Source: Clostridia bacterium
GTDB lineage: Bacteria; Bacillota; Clostridia; Oscillospirales; Acutalibacteraceae
Assembly: GCA_017549285.1 (NCBI GenBank)
Contig: JAFYVE010000015.1
Coordinates: 1 to 36,155 of the forward strand
Reading direction: 5' to 3'
DNA: 36,155 nucleotides
This document shows, in pieces, positions 9,632 through 16,806 of the stretch. The notes below the pieces were generated by a model. It had not been told where the DNA came from, ran no database searches, and saw only the letters and a program-made list of their open reading frames with translations. Numbering within the stretch: the stretch's first letter is position 1; every line of letters starts with the position of its first letter. The translations under genes were made by a program, and so were the position numbers.

Positions 9632-12090
9632 ACCTGTTCTTCATCTCCGTTATCAGAATTGTCTGACAAATCGATATCGTATTTGTCTGTAAGACCTTTT
9701 AATGAGTCGGAATAATCTGCTGTCTGACTTTCTGTATATATATTTCTTGCAGAGCCTGTTCTTGCAATCAGTCTGTTATCTTTACCCTTCTGTTTCTTCG
9801 GCATCTTTTTTGTTGCCGAGAACGGCTCGAGGGGATTGATGGGGTCCTGAATTTCTGAAATAACCGTTTCGTTCTCTTTTTCAACAGGAGTGGTGTTGTC
9901 AAAGAGTTTCGGCGCCGGTGTTATAACGGGCTCTTCGTGTTTTACCATCGGTATTTTTATAACGGGTACTGCCTTTACGGGCTCATCGTCTTCAGGTTCG
10001 GGAATTTCAACAACCTTCTTGGGTACACGCCATTTGTAGGTGGTTTTGTTGATAAAACCTTCCGTAACAACAAGAATGGGAGTAAGGAAAAGAATGATAA
10101 CAAGCGCACTGATGAGAGCACCTCTTGCAAGCATTGTACACATTGATGTAACAATGTCGATGTCACATACAAGACCTACACCGATTGTTGCTGCAAAGAA
10201 AACAAGAGAACTCTGGTAAATTGAACGGTGTGAAAGGTCTGCAGCGATTTTCATAGCCTGTTTCTTTTCAACACCCTTCTGTATCTCTTCTCTGAATCGT
10301 GTTGTCAGAAGAATTGCATAGTCAACCGTAGCACCCAGCTGAACACAGCTTATAACGGTGGGGGTGATGAAGCATATCTCTTCACCTGTGAGGAAAGATA
10401 TTGCAATGTTTATCCATATTGCAAGTTCAATTGAAAGAACAAGAATAAACGGAATTGATATTGATTTGAAAACAAGTGCTATAACAATGAATATTGCCGC
10501 AATTGAAATGATATTTGTAATAATGAAGTCCCTGTCTGTAACGGAGATAAGGTCCTTATACATAGGTGCTTCACCCGTTACATAACCTTCGGCATCATAC
10601 GTTTTCACAATCTTTGTCATCTCATCAATCAGAGCATTACATTCATCCGAAGCAGGGGAATATGCTGCATTTACCATCAACAGTTCTTTGCCTGCCGTGG
10701 AAAGCATTGATTTTACTGATTCGGGAAGAATATCAACAGAAAGTGTTGTGCCCATCATTGAACCCATATTGAGCACTGTCGTAACACCGTCAATCTGTGA
10801 AAGGCTGTCAGCAAGAGCAATTTTTTCTGTGTCGGGCAGGTCTGCGTCAACAAGCACAATGTTCATACTTGCCATATTGAAGTCTTCCTTGAGAATATCC
10901 ATGGCGGCGATGGATTCCATATCTTTAGGCATAGCATCCATCATATTGTAGTATTTTGCTACGTTGTTCTGACCGTACCAGGCAGGGAAAATCAGGATAA
11001 CAAAGACAATTGCAATAACTTTTCTGAGCTTGATTGTGACTTTATTGAGTCCGCCGAAAGGTGGAACAAGGCTCTTATGTCTTGTTTTGTTGATTGCGTT
11101 TTCAAAAACAAGAAGAAGAGCAGGGAGAATTGTTACAGTTGTGAAAATCCCGAAGATAACACCCTTTGCCATAACAATACCCATATCGAGACCGAGCGTA
11201 AAGCTCATGAAACACAATGCAATAAAACCGAAAACAGTTGTGACCGATGAACCTGCAAGAGATGCAAAAGTTTCAACAATAGCTTTTGACATTGCGGCTT
11301 CACGTGATCTGTATTTCGGCTTTTCTTCAATATATCTGTCCATAAGGAAGATTGAATAGTCCATTGTAACGCCTAGCTGAAGAATTGCTGCGATTGACTG
11401 GGTGATAAATGAAACCTGACCGAAAATGAAGTTTGTTCCCATGTTATAAAGGATTGAAATACCGAGAGCCATGAGCATAACTATGGGAAGTATGAATGAT
11501 TCCATTGTCATGCCGAGTGCGATAAGTGCAAGCCCTACGGCAATTGCAGCGAAAACGGGAACCTGCTCAAACATAAGCTGACTCATATCATATGTCATAG
11601 CGGCAGTACCGCTCATTACACAGTTTTCAGGAAGAATATCCTGAATTGCATCAATCGCATCAAGTGTTTTGTTTGATGACCCCGGTGAACTGAACTGCAC
11701 CATCATAAGTGTGCTGTCACCGTCTGCGCTGTAAAGCATTGATGTCATCCCTGACGGGAGCATTGAAAGAGGTATCGGTGATTCTGATACTGCACCTATC
11801 CACAGGACAGCTTTTACATTTTCAATCTCTTCAATGGAATTTTCAATTGTTTTGGCTTCGTCAAAAGTTAGATCGTCAAGGACAATAATTCCCATAGATG
11901 CCATATTGAAATCCTTATCAAGAATTGTAATGCCTTTAACGGAATCAAGTCCTTCAGGCAGATAAGATAAGATGTCATAATTGACAGGGGTAAAAATAAA
12001 ACCCAGTATTGACGGAATCAGAAGCAGAATCGCAATAAGGATAACTTTTTTAGTATTTTTTGTTATCCAGTGCGCCATAGAATTTATCAC
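9628..12090 (-). CDS. MMPL/RND-superfamily membrane exporter
   Basis: An 820-residue polytopic protein with about 12 membrane helices in two homologous halves. Each half has one N-terminal helix, a large external domain and a cluster of helices. The duplication shows directly: DKDFNMASMGIIVLDD near residue 53 and KEDFNMASMNIVLVDA in the second half, and the GVTMDYSIFLMDRY and GATVDYAILLTTRF segments. Aspartates in those helices are the expected proton-relay positions. Family members export lipids, peptides or antimicrobials by proton motive force; the substrate is unknown here. A charged cytoplasmic tail of about 130 residues is unusual. GTG 12090 is preferred because GAGGAG lies ten bases upstream. 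Confidence 0.92.
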   Translation of the reverse strand: MINSMAHWITKNTKKVILIAILLLIPSILGFIFTPVNYDILSYLPEGLDSVKGITILDKDFNMASMGIIVLDDLTFDEAKTIENSIEEIENVKAVLWIGAVSESPIPLSMLPSGMTSMLYSADGDSTLMMVQFSSPGSSNKTLDAIDAIQDILPENCVMSGTAAMTYDMSQLMFEQVPVFAAIAVGLALIALGMTMESFILPIVMLMALGISILYNMGTNFIFGQVSFITQSIAAILQLGVTMDYSIFLMDRYIEEKPKYRSREAAMSKAIVETFASLAGSSVTTVFGFIALCFMSFTLGLDMGIVMAKGVIFGIFTTVTILPALLLVFENAINKTRHKSLVPPFGGLNKVTIKLRKVIAIVFVILIFPAWYGQNNVAKYYNMMDAMPKDMESIAAMDILKEDFNMASMNIVLVDADLPDTEKIALADSLSQIDGVTTVLNMGSMMGTTLSVDILPESVKSMLSTAGKELLMVNAAYSPASDECNALIDEMTKIVKTYDAEGYVTGEAPMYKDLISVTDRDFIITNIISIAAIFIVIALVFKSISIPFILVLSIELAIWINIAISFLTGEEICFITPTVISCVQLGATVDYAILLTTRFREEIQKGVEKKQAMKIAADLSHRSIYQSSLVFFAATIGVGLVCDIDIVTSMCTMLARGALISALVIILFLTPILVVTEGFINKTTYKWRVPKKVVEIPEPEDDEPVKAVPVIKIPMVKHEEPVITPAPKLFDNTTPVEKENETVISEIQDPINPLEPFSATKKMPKKQKGKDNRLIARTGSARNIYTESQTADYSDSLKGLTDKYDIDLSDNSDNGDEEQV

Positions 12091-12203
12091 TTATCTGTCA
12101 CTCCTCATTTTTAACCATATTATTCGATTATGTACATTATTGCATTTAAAAATCAACTCAGTATTAACAAACTATATATTTTTTTAATATTTTTATAAAA
12201 ATA

Positions 12204-12240
12204 AAGCGTCCGCATACATCTGCAGGCGCTTATTGTACAT
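12204..12240 (-). terminator. Orphan terminator-like hairpin in the 12.09-12.38 kb gap
   Basis: An 11-base stem with one wobble and one mismatch (12204-12214 with 12221-12231) is followed on the minus strand by an AT-rich tail. No minus-strand gene ends here, so it may insulate the divergent MMPL and phage-cassette promoters. The rest of this 293-base gap holds the divergent promoters and LexA-like operators. Confidence 0.45.
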
Positions 12241-12276
12241 TTACAGGGACTCAAAAATTTAATTCAGATGAACGTA

Positions 12277-12305
12277 TTGACAATACAAACAAATGTTCAT
12301 ATACT
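12277..12305 (+). promoter_or_regulatory. Promoter of the phage-derived cassette
   Basis: TTGACA (12277-12282), a 17-base spacer and TATACT (12300-12305) form a near-consensus sigma-A promoter. It is the only strong promoter seen for the 13-gene plus-strand cluster, and it is overlapped by two LexA-like operators. Confidence 0.82.
12286..12299 (+). promoter_or_regulatory. LexA/DinR-like operator 1
   Basis: AAAC-AAAT-GTTC lies between the -35 and -10. It differs in one core base from the Firmicute SOS box GAAC-N4-GTTC. A repressor bound here would block polymerase. Confidence 0.5.
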
Positions 12306-12314
12306 TAAACATGC

Positions 12315-12328
12315 AGAACAAACGTTCT
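12315..12328 (+). promoter_or_regulatory. LexA/DinR-like operator 2
   Basis: AGAACAAACGTTCT contains an intact GAAC-N4-GTTC core and fits the Bacillus pattern CGAACRNRYGTTYC at every internal position. It lies just downstream of the predicted start site, 29 bases from operator 1. Confidence 0.68.
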
Positions 12329-12383
12329 GAAATGTTGGTGTATATTCGGAAATGCTCTTCCCCGGAATGCACAAAAAGGAGCG

Positions 12384-12800
12384 ATGAAAAAATTGAAGTG
12401 CGTGTCATACTACGGTACGATAACTATGGCTGACATGGGAAAGGATGATGAGTTGAGCTGTACGGAAAACGATTGTGCCGGATGTCTTTATCAGGCAGCC
12501 AGACTTTCCTTATATGATGTTCTGAACGCTGTAATCAACAACGAACTTTCGGAAACCGAAAAAAGAATAATTGAACTTCATTGGTTCGGGAATATGTCCG
12601 TAAAAAGTATTGCGGCAGCTTCGGGATTATCGCTTGCAGGCATAAGAAAATCCCTGAACAGAGCCCATAAAAAAATTGAAGCAATTCTTAAATACATAGT
12701 GCTTTATAATGAGATGCTTGACGGCAGTAAATCGGTACCCCGTGTTCAGGATATAAAAATTTCAATAGTGAAAAACGGAAAGGAGTTCAGCACGGTATGA
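12384..12800 (+). CDS. Sigma-70 region 4-like regulator (phage type)
   Basis: A 138-residue protein whose middle (about 55-100) reads LSETEKRIIELHWFGNMSVKSIAAASGLSLAGIRKSLNRAHKKIE in short segments, the pattern of a sigma region 4 helix-turn-helix. There is no region 2, so it is not a full sigma factor; it could direct late transcription or act as an activator, as small sigma-4-like proteins do in clostridial phages. A cysteine cluster (C-x4-C-x2-C, near residue 29) precedes it. The start is uncertain: AAGGAG ends only two bases before ATG 12384, whereas TTG 12393 has 11-base spacing. The next gene overlaps as ATGA. Confidence 0.75.
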   Translation: MKKLKCVSYYGTITMADMGKDDELSCTENDCAGCLYQAARLSLYDVLNAVINNELSETEKRIIELHWFGNMSVKSIAAASGLSLAGIRKSLNRAHKKIEAILKYIVLYNEMLDGSKSVPRVQDIKISIVKNGKEFSTV

Positions 12801-13036
12801 AAACTCTTATTGAACTTGCAGAAGAATATGAAAACTCAATCAGGAATATTGAGGAAATTGTCAGAAAAACAAGAACAGCTATGAAGGAAGCAGGGAAGAT
12901 ACATAACTTCGACGAAGTTAAAAAACTCGGAGCAAAACTTGCTGTTCTCTATGAAGAAATCCGTGATATGCGTATAGTTTCTCAGAAACTAAGAACTTAT
13001 TACGATGAAGAAACATTATTTCAGGAGGCAATATGA
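12797..13036 (+). CDS. Small coiled-coil protein in phage cassette
   Basis: A 79-residue, almost wholly helical and highly charged protein (LAEEYENSIRNIEEIVRKT, LGAKLAVLYEEIRDMRIVSQKL). It is not recognisable as a named family. It overlaps its neighbours by four bases on both sides, so it is translated as part of the same unit. Small coiled coils of this kind occur among tail-tip assembly proteins, but that role is inferred from position alone. Confidence 0.65.
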   Translation: MKTLIELAEEYENSIRNIEEIVRKTRTAMKEAGKIHNFDEVKKLGAKLAVLYEEIRDMRIVSQKLRTYYDEETLFQEAI

Positions 13037-13359
13037 TTATTAACAGATTGATTGTTCCCGAGGGGAACAAACTGGAGTTCAATGTTGAACACCACGAAAA
13101 CGATAAACTTTATGAACTTGCAGAGGGTGAACTTTATTATATCAAGATTTCAGATTCCGTTGACCCGTTTACACTCAGAGCATATATTCTGAGTCAGAAC
13201 AGTCATTTCAGCTTTCCTCTTACAATTGAAGAAGGTGAGTATGTTTTTGAAATAGGAATACTTGATGAAAGACAGGATAGTCGAATTATTCTTCCCGCAC
13301 TTGATGAAAGACACCGTCCTCTTAATCAGTTGCTTATTCTCAGGAGGCTTGAATACTGA
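13033..13359 (+). CDS. Beta-rich small protein, possible baseplate/fibre component
   Basis: A 108-residue protein predicted to be mainly beta strands (KLEFNVEHHENDKLYELAEGELYYIKISD, then FSFPLTIEEGEYVFEIGIL). It has no signal peptide. The pattern of a ligand-free beta sandwich followed by a linker fits small fibre-attachment or baseplate-upper proteins, but I cannot name a family. The start codon overlaps the previous stop (ATGA), and a GGAGG-type site is present (13024-13028). Its stop codon shares a base with the next start. Confidence 0.6.
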   Translation: MIINRLIVPEGNKLEFNVEHHENDKLYELAEGELYYIKISDSVDPFTLRAYILSQNSHFSFPLTIEEGEYVFEIGILDERQDSRIILPALDERHRPLNQLLILRRLEY

Positions 13360-13613
13360 TGGAATGTAAAACCGTAAAAGCTGAAATAAAATCCCCCGTC
13401 GTGAATGCATTCACATTTCCCGAAGGCCCCAGAGGAATCGGCATAAAAGAAATCAGACGGATAAATAACGTTATGATCATCACTTTTGATGATGACAGAC
13501 AGCAGGTTCTTGAAATGCCCGACTGGTGGTTCGGTACAAGGACTGAATATAACAATCTGTCTGAATCTCAGAAGTATGAAAAAGAAATCTATTTTATTGA
13601 GGAGGGGACATAA
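13359..13613 (+). CDS. Phage tail-fibre-like small protein
   Basis: An 84-residue protein. FPEGPRGIGIKEI resembles the short collagen-like Gly-Pro-x-Gly stretch that precedes receptor-binding domains in phage fibres. The C-terminal WFGTRTEYNNLSESQK and EIYFIEEGT follow the common phage fibre pattern GTxxEYxxL...IYFIxE. It is likely a segment of a tail fibre or upper baseplate protein that exists here as a separate small gene. It starts one base into the preceding stop codon and shares its last base with the next start, so coupling is tight. Confidence 0.7.
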   Translation: MECKTVKAEIKSPVVNAFTFPEGPRGIGIKEIRRINNVMIITFDDDRQQVLEMPDWWFGTRTEYNNLSESQKYEKEIYFIEEGT

Positions 13614-13762
13614 TGTTTCTGCGTGAAGGAAAAGAATATTATCCCCTGGAAATATCTCAGATTTACGGCAGGGGAGAAAAGAAAATTTATAACCGTGATG
13701 AAAGAAAAAAAGCATATATCTATATTGCGGTTGAAAATACTGAAAACAAAGGAGAAGAATAA
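13613..13762 (+). CDS. 49-residue basic small protein
   Basis: This short frame (ATG 13613 to TAA 13760-13762) encodes MFLREGKEYYPLEISQIYG and ends ENTENKGEE. A very strong GAGGAGGGG site lies directly upstream. Its ATG overlaps the preceding TAA and its TAA overlaps the next ATG, so it fills the gap between two genes exactly and is very probably real. The product is charged, tyrosine-rich and soluble, with no motif that I recognise. Confidence 0.75.
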   Translation: MFLREGKEYYPLEISQIYGRGEKKIYNRDERKKAYIYIAVENTENKGEE

Positions 13763-14466
13763 TGGCAAATTATATAAATATCACGCTTGATACTATCGCA
13801 CCGTCAGGTGTGAGTATTCTTGTCAACGGTGATGCGGATAAAGTGACATCAACAGCAGCCGTTCTTTCAATTGGCTGTACCGATGAATCAACTGATGGTT
13901 ATCAGATGAAAATCTGGGGCACAGCAGATGCACCGACAGAAGCTGATGCAATATGGGAAACATACAGAACATCAAAGAATGTAACACTCGCTTCGGGTGA
14001 CGGTCTTAAAACCGTTTATGTGAAAGTTCGTGATGATGTATGGAATGAATCTTCAGCAGTAAGTGATTCTGTCACGCTTTATGAAAAAGTTCCCGCAATC
14101 AGCAGTTTTTCGGTTGGTAATTCAAGGATTTCTCTGACATCCGGAAAGGATTGCGCTGTAGGTGCATTTTATGCAGATGAAAAAATCAACGCCGCAAAGC
14201 TTATGATTGTCCAGAATGTCAACGCACCTCACGATTCACCTTCAAATATTGCAATTCCTACAACAAACGGGTCTGATATTCACGATGACAATTATTCTGT
14301 ATCAGCGTCAGACGCTGTTCTTGAATTCAACGGTGAGGTTGACAGTGTTATCGGAATCAATTACACAATACGTGCCGCCGATATTGTTGCTGTTGCACCC
14401 GGTGACGGAATAAAAATTATCAAGGCTTTTGTAAGAAGTGCCGCAACGGGCAGTTGGAGTGTCTGA
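13762..14466 (+). CDS. Ig-like domain phage fibre/adhesin protein
   Basis: A 234-residue protein with an N-terminal Ig-like unit. LDTIAPSGVSILVNGDADKVTS opens it, followed by STDGYQMKIWGTAD, then GDGLKTVYVKVRDDVWNESS near residues 78-100. This is the well-known TAPSG...DGxKTVYVKVRDxxGN pattern of bacterial Ig-like repeats in tail or surface proteins. The second half (about 110-234) is also beta-rich and may be a second domain. No signal peptide is present, which argues for a structural phage-type protein rather than a secreted adhesin. GGAGAAG precedes the start. Confidence 0.75.
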   Translation: MANYINITLDTIAPSGVSILVNGDADKVTSTAAVLSIGCTDESTDGYQMKIWGTADAPTEADAIWETYRTSKNVTLASGDGLKTVYVKVRDDVWNESSAVSDSVTLYEKVPAISSFSVGNSRISLTSGKDCAVGAFYADEKINAAKLMIVQNVNAPHDSPSNIAIPTTNGSDIHDDNYSVSASDAVLEFNGEVDSVIGINYTIRAADIVAVAPGDGIKIIKAFVRSAATGSWSV

Positions 14467-14467
14467 T

Positions 14468-14923
14468 GTGATTGATATTACGATTGACAGAAACAGAATA
14501 AGCTCTTTTTTTAAAGCTGAAATAAATGTCACATCTGATGTGCCGTTCACTTCAATTGAAGCCAGAGCCACAAAAACAGGTTCAGCTTTCGGCAGAAGAA
14601 CGGGAATCTGTCTTCTCAGGGATGATGTAACCTTGTCAGACGGCGTTGTCAATCTTCCGTCTGCAGTAAATGAATATTCTTTTGATGCCGAATGTGCTGA
14701 AATTCAGACAGACGGTGAATACAGAATAAGTGTTTTTGTGCTGACTGAAGACGGCAAATGGAATGACGGCTCCGTTTTTCTTTCTTTATCAGGTGAAACC
14801 GTTGTTGATTCGGACGGTGCTTTGATTTTTGTGAAAAGAGACGGAAGCGGTACCGATGAAACATACAGAAGTGCTTATTCGGGTAATGATTATAACAGTT
14901 TTATTTCGGAGGTGCTTTTATGA
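14468..14923 (+). CDS. Beta-rich putative fibre protein
   Basis: A 151-residue protein with alternating strand patterns (SSFFKAEINVTSDVPFTSIEAR, DGEYRISVFVLTEDGKWND). The second half contains another Ig-like hairpin similar to the preceding gene's DGxKTVYVKVRDDxWN, so the two probably derive from one multi-domain fibre. GTG 14468 is chosen as start because GGAG (14456-14459) lies eight bases upstream and the previous gene stops at 14466; the in-frame ATG at 14438 would lie inside that gene. It overlaps the next gene by ATGA. Confidence 0.7.
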   Translation: MIDITIDRNRISSFFKAEINVTSDVPFTSIEARATKTGSAFGRRTGICLLRDDVTLSDGVVNLPSAVNEYSFDAECAEIQTDGEYRISVFVLTEDGKWNDGSVFLSLSGETVVDSDGALIFVKRDGSGTDETYRSAYSGNDYNSFISEVLL

Positions 14924-15369
14924 GTGAATATTATCTCGGATATACGGGTGCACAACTTGATGATGCCGTGAATAAGGTCAGAAACGGCTTTATAAACCCG
15001 AAAGATCTGATAATTCATTGTAAGGAAACTGCATCAGGTACTTTTCAGGGAAGCGGGCAGACGTGTGACAAGCTTTCACTCGGTCTTACTTTCAGAGCAA
15101 AAGTGATTCTTATTATTGCCACAACACCGATTACAACAACAAACGCTGCCTCACCCTATGAAATATGCTCAATTCTCAGAGTGTATGACAATGATTTTTC
15201 AGGGCTTAAAAACGGTTGTGTCTTTGTCTATAAGTCGAGCAGTAATGTAAAAACAGGTTTTTCAACAAGTAACGGGGTCAGCAGTAATTCTGATAACACA
15301 ATAACAGGCTGGGGATCATCCACAAAATTTGCATCGGGTGTGACTTATGCCTGGTATGCGTGGGGGTAA
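14920..15369 (+). CDS. Phage tail fibre/tip-like protein
   Basis: A 149-residue protein. The N-terminal YYLGYTGAQLDDAVNKVRNG is the common phage pattern YTGxxIDxAVxKV found at the start of fibre and distal tail proteins. The rest is a serine/threonine/glycine-rich beta domain ending SGVTYAWYAWG, typical of a receptor-binding or carbohydrate-binding tip whose last strand ends in glycine. It probably forms the variable host-contact domain if the cassette makes a particle. Strong coupling (ATGA) with the upstream gene supports one unit. Confidence 0.75.
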   Translation: MSEYYLGYTGAQLDDAVNKVRNGFINPKDLIIHCKETASGTFQGSGQTCDKLSLGLTFRAKVILIIATTPITTTNAASPYEICSILRVYDNDFSGLKNGCVFVYKSSSNVKTGFSTSNGVSSNSDNTITGWGSSTKFASGVTYAWYAWG

Positions 15370-15372
15370 AAA

Positions 15373-15627
15373 ATGTTTTATTATAAATTTATTGATAAAG
15401 ACGGCAATGTGACTTATCAGGCTCACAACAAAGCTGTTGAACGTGAAGAAATGCTTGAAATAACAGAAACTGAATATAACACAGTTGCCGAAGAGCTCAG
15501 AAAAAAAGCCGAAAGCGAAATGCAGAAGGAAGAGCTCTCAAAGGACGCTTACATAAGAGAGCTTGAAAATGAAAACGCTGCATTACTTTACAGGATTCTC
15601 ACGGGGGAGGAATTAACCGATGCTTAA
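15373..15627 (+). CDS. XkdW-like/coiled-coil phage protein
   Basis: An 84-residue protein. The N-terminal YYKFIDKDGNVTYQAHNKAV forms a small beta hairpin, followed by ITETEYNTVAEEL and a helical coiled coil ending ENAALLYRILTGEELTDA. Small proteins with this architecture commonly sit between the last fibre gene and xkdX in Gram-positive prophages; in PBSX the same slot holds xkdW. The similarity is positional and architectural, not proven. The gene starts four bases after the previous stop, preceded by a G-rich site. Confidence 0.65.
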   Translation: MFYYKFIDKDGNVTYQAHNKAVEREEMLEITETEYNTVAEELRKKAESEMQKEELSKDAYIRELENENAALLYRILTGEELTDA

Positions 15628-15745
15628 CAAAATAATATATTACTATATGCTTGGAATCTATAAAGAAAAGCATATGAAAAAACTGCTTGATGCAGGTGCT
15701 ATGACTCGTGAGGAATACGAAGTCATTGTTAACGGAGGTGTTTGA
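15620..15745 (+). CDS. XkdX-like 41-residue phage protein
   Basis: A short frame of 41 codons starting at ATG 15620 after GGGGGAGG. The product reads KIIYYYMLGIYKEKHMKKL then DAGAMTREEYEVI. This matches the XkdX pattern: a Y-rich start, GxY, a helix, a G, then T-x-E-E-Y-x-x-I. In PBSX-type prophages xkdX directly precedes the lysis genes, exactly as here. Its start overlaps the end of the preceding gene and its stop is two bases before the endolysin start. Confidence 0.78.
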   Translation: MLNKIIYYYMLGIYKEKHMKKLLDAGAMTREEYEVIVNGGV

Positions 15746-15747
15746 AT

Positions 15748-16527
15748 TTGAGTAAAAAAATCCTTTCAGAGGGAATTGATGTTTCATATGCTCAGGGCAG
15801 AATTGACTGGGCAAAACTTAAAGGAAAAATCGGTTTCGCAATTATACGTTGCGGTTTCGGAGGTGATTTCACCAATCAGGATGATTCTCAGTGGCTCAAT
15901 AACGTAAATGGTTGCATAGAAAACGGCATTCCTTTCGGTGTGTATCTTTACAGCTATGCAACAACACCTGAAAAAGCAAGAAGTGAAGCCGAACACGTGT
16001 TAAGACTCATAAAAAATATTGATTTTGACCTGCCTGTATTTCTTGATCTTGAGGAAGAGCAGATAAGAAGACTCGGCAAGGAAAGAATTCTTGAAATTGC
16101 AAAGACTTTCTGCTATTACATCGAAAAAGAGGGCTATACATACGGTACTTATTCAAACAAGAACTGGTTCACAAATTACCTTACCGATGAGTGGTACGAT
16201 AATAAGGTCAAATGGCTTGCCCAGTATTACAAAGAGGTCACATATAAGGGGACATATGATATCTGGCAGTATACAAGTACGGCAAGAATTGAAGGCATAA
16301 ACGGTAATGTTGACTTCAACAGAGGTTATATTTCTTTCGTCAGAGGTGATGCTGACGGGGACGGAAAAATCACAGCTGCAGATGCAAGAAAAATTCTCAG
16401 AGCATCGGCAGGGCTTGAAAATCTTCAGGGACAGACTCTTGCAAACGCAGATGCTGACGGTGACGGAAAAATAACCGCCGCAGATGCGAGAAAAGTCCTT
16501 CGTGAGTCTGCAGGACTCTCTGACTGA
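15748..16527 (+). CDS. GH25 lysozyme (endolysin) with C-terminal dockerin
   Basis: A 259-residue muramidase that cleaves the MurNAc-GlcNAc bond. GH25 hallmarks are GIDVSYAQG (9-17), the catalytic DxE pair in VFLDLEEE (D100 and E102) and DIWQYTSTARIEGINGNVD near the domain end. Residues 200-257 are a type I dockerin with two near-identical repeats, ADGDGKITAADARKILR and ADGDGKITAADARKVLR. There is no signal peptide, so a holin must release it. TTG 15748 is chosen because GGAGG (15734-15738) is nine bases away; the TTG at 15742 is too close. A dockerin replaces the usual wall-binding repeats. Confidence 0.93.
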   Translation: MSKKILSEGIDVSYAQGRIDWAKLKGKIGFAIIRCGFGGDFTNQDDSQWLNNVNGCIENGIPFGVYLYSYATTPEKARSEAEHVLRLIKNIDFDLPVFLDLEEEQIRRLGKERILEIAKTFCYYIEKEGYTYGTYSNKNWFTNYLTDEWYDNKVKWLAQYYKEVTYKGTYDIWQYTSTARIEGINGNVDFNRGYISFVRGDADGDGKITAADARKILRASAGLENLQGQTLANADADGDGKITAADARKVLRESAGLSD

Positions 16528-16528
16528 A

Positions 16529-16798
16529 ATGAACGAAAAGGAAGTCTGGGAAAGACTTACCTCAGCGGAATCAAGCATAAAATCGGCACATCATCGGCTT
16601 GATTCCGTTGAAAAACTCACTCAGTCGGTGTCCGATATGGTCGTTGAAGTGAAGCACATGAGGGAAGACCTGAACAATGTGCGGCAGGAGCTTGACGAAG
16701 TGCGTAACCGTCCCACGGCTTTTTATGAAAAACTCATGTGGCTTGTAATCGGTGCCTGTGTTTCGGGTGCTGTATCGGCAATATTTGCTTTTATTTAG
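16529..16798 (+). CDS. XhlA-like membrane protein
   Basis: An 89-residue protein. Residues 1-62 form an amphipathic coiled coil (VWERLTSAESSIKSAHHRLDSVEKLTQ, then EVKHMREDLNNVRQELDEVR), and residues 66-88 form one membrane helix (KLMWLVIGACVSGAVSAIFAFI). This is the architecture of XhlA/haemolysin-type proteins that assist holins in PBSX. ATG 16529 is preferred because the upstream frame overlaps the lysozyme gene. No clear RBS is present, so translation is probably coupled to the endolysin stop two bases before. A four-base TAGG overlap region leads straight into the holin RBS. Confidence 0.8.
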   Translation: MNEKEVWERLTSAESSIKSAHHRLDSVEKLTQSVSDMVVEVKHMREDLNNVRQELDEVRNRPTAFYEKLMWLVIGACVSGAVSAIFAFI

Positions 16799-16806
16799 GA
16801 GGAAAA

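Noticed and set aside
12100-12200. Clear promoter for the MMPL gene
   Set aside because: Only weak candidates (TTGATT with TACATA) are seen, so no promoter is called.
14438-14467. Start of the 14.47 kb fibre gene at ATG 14438
   Set aside because: It would overlap the previous gene with no RBS, whereas GTG 14468 has GGAG eight bases upstream.
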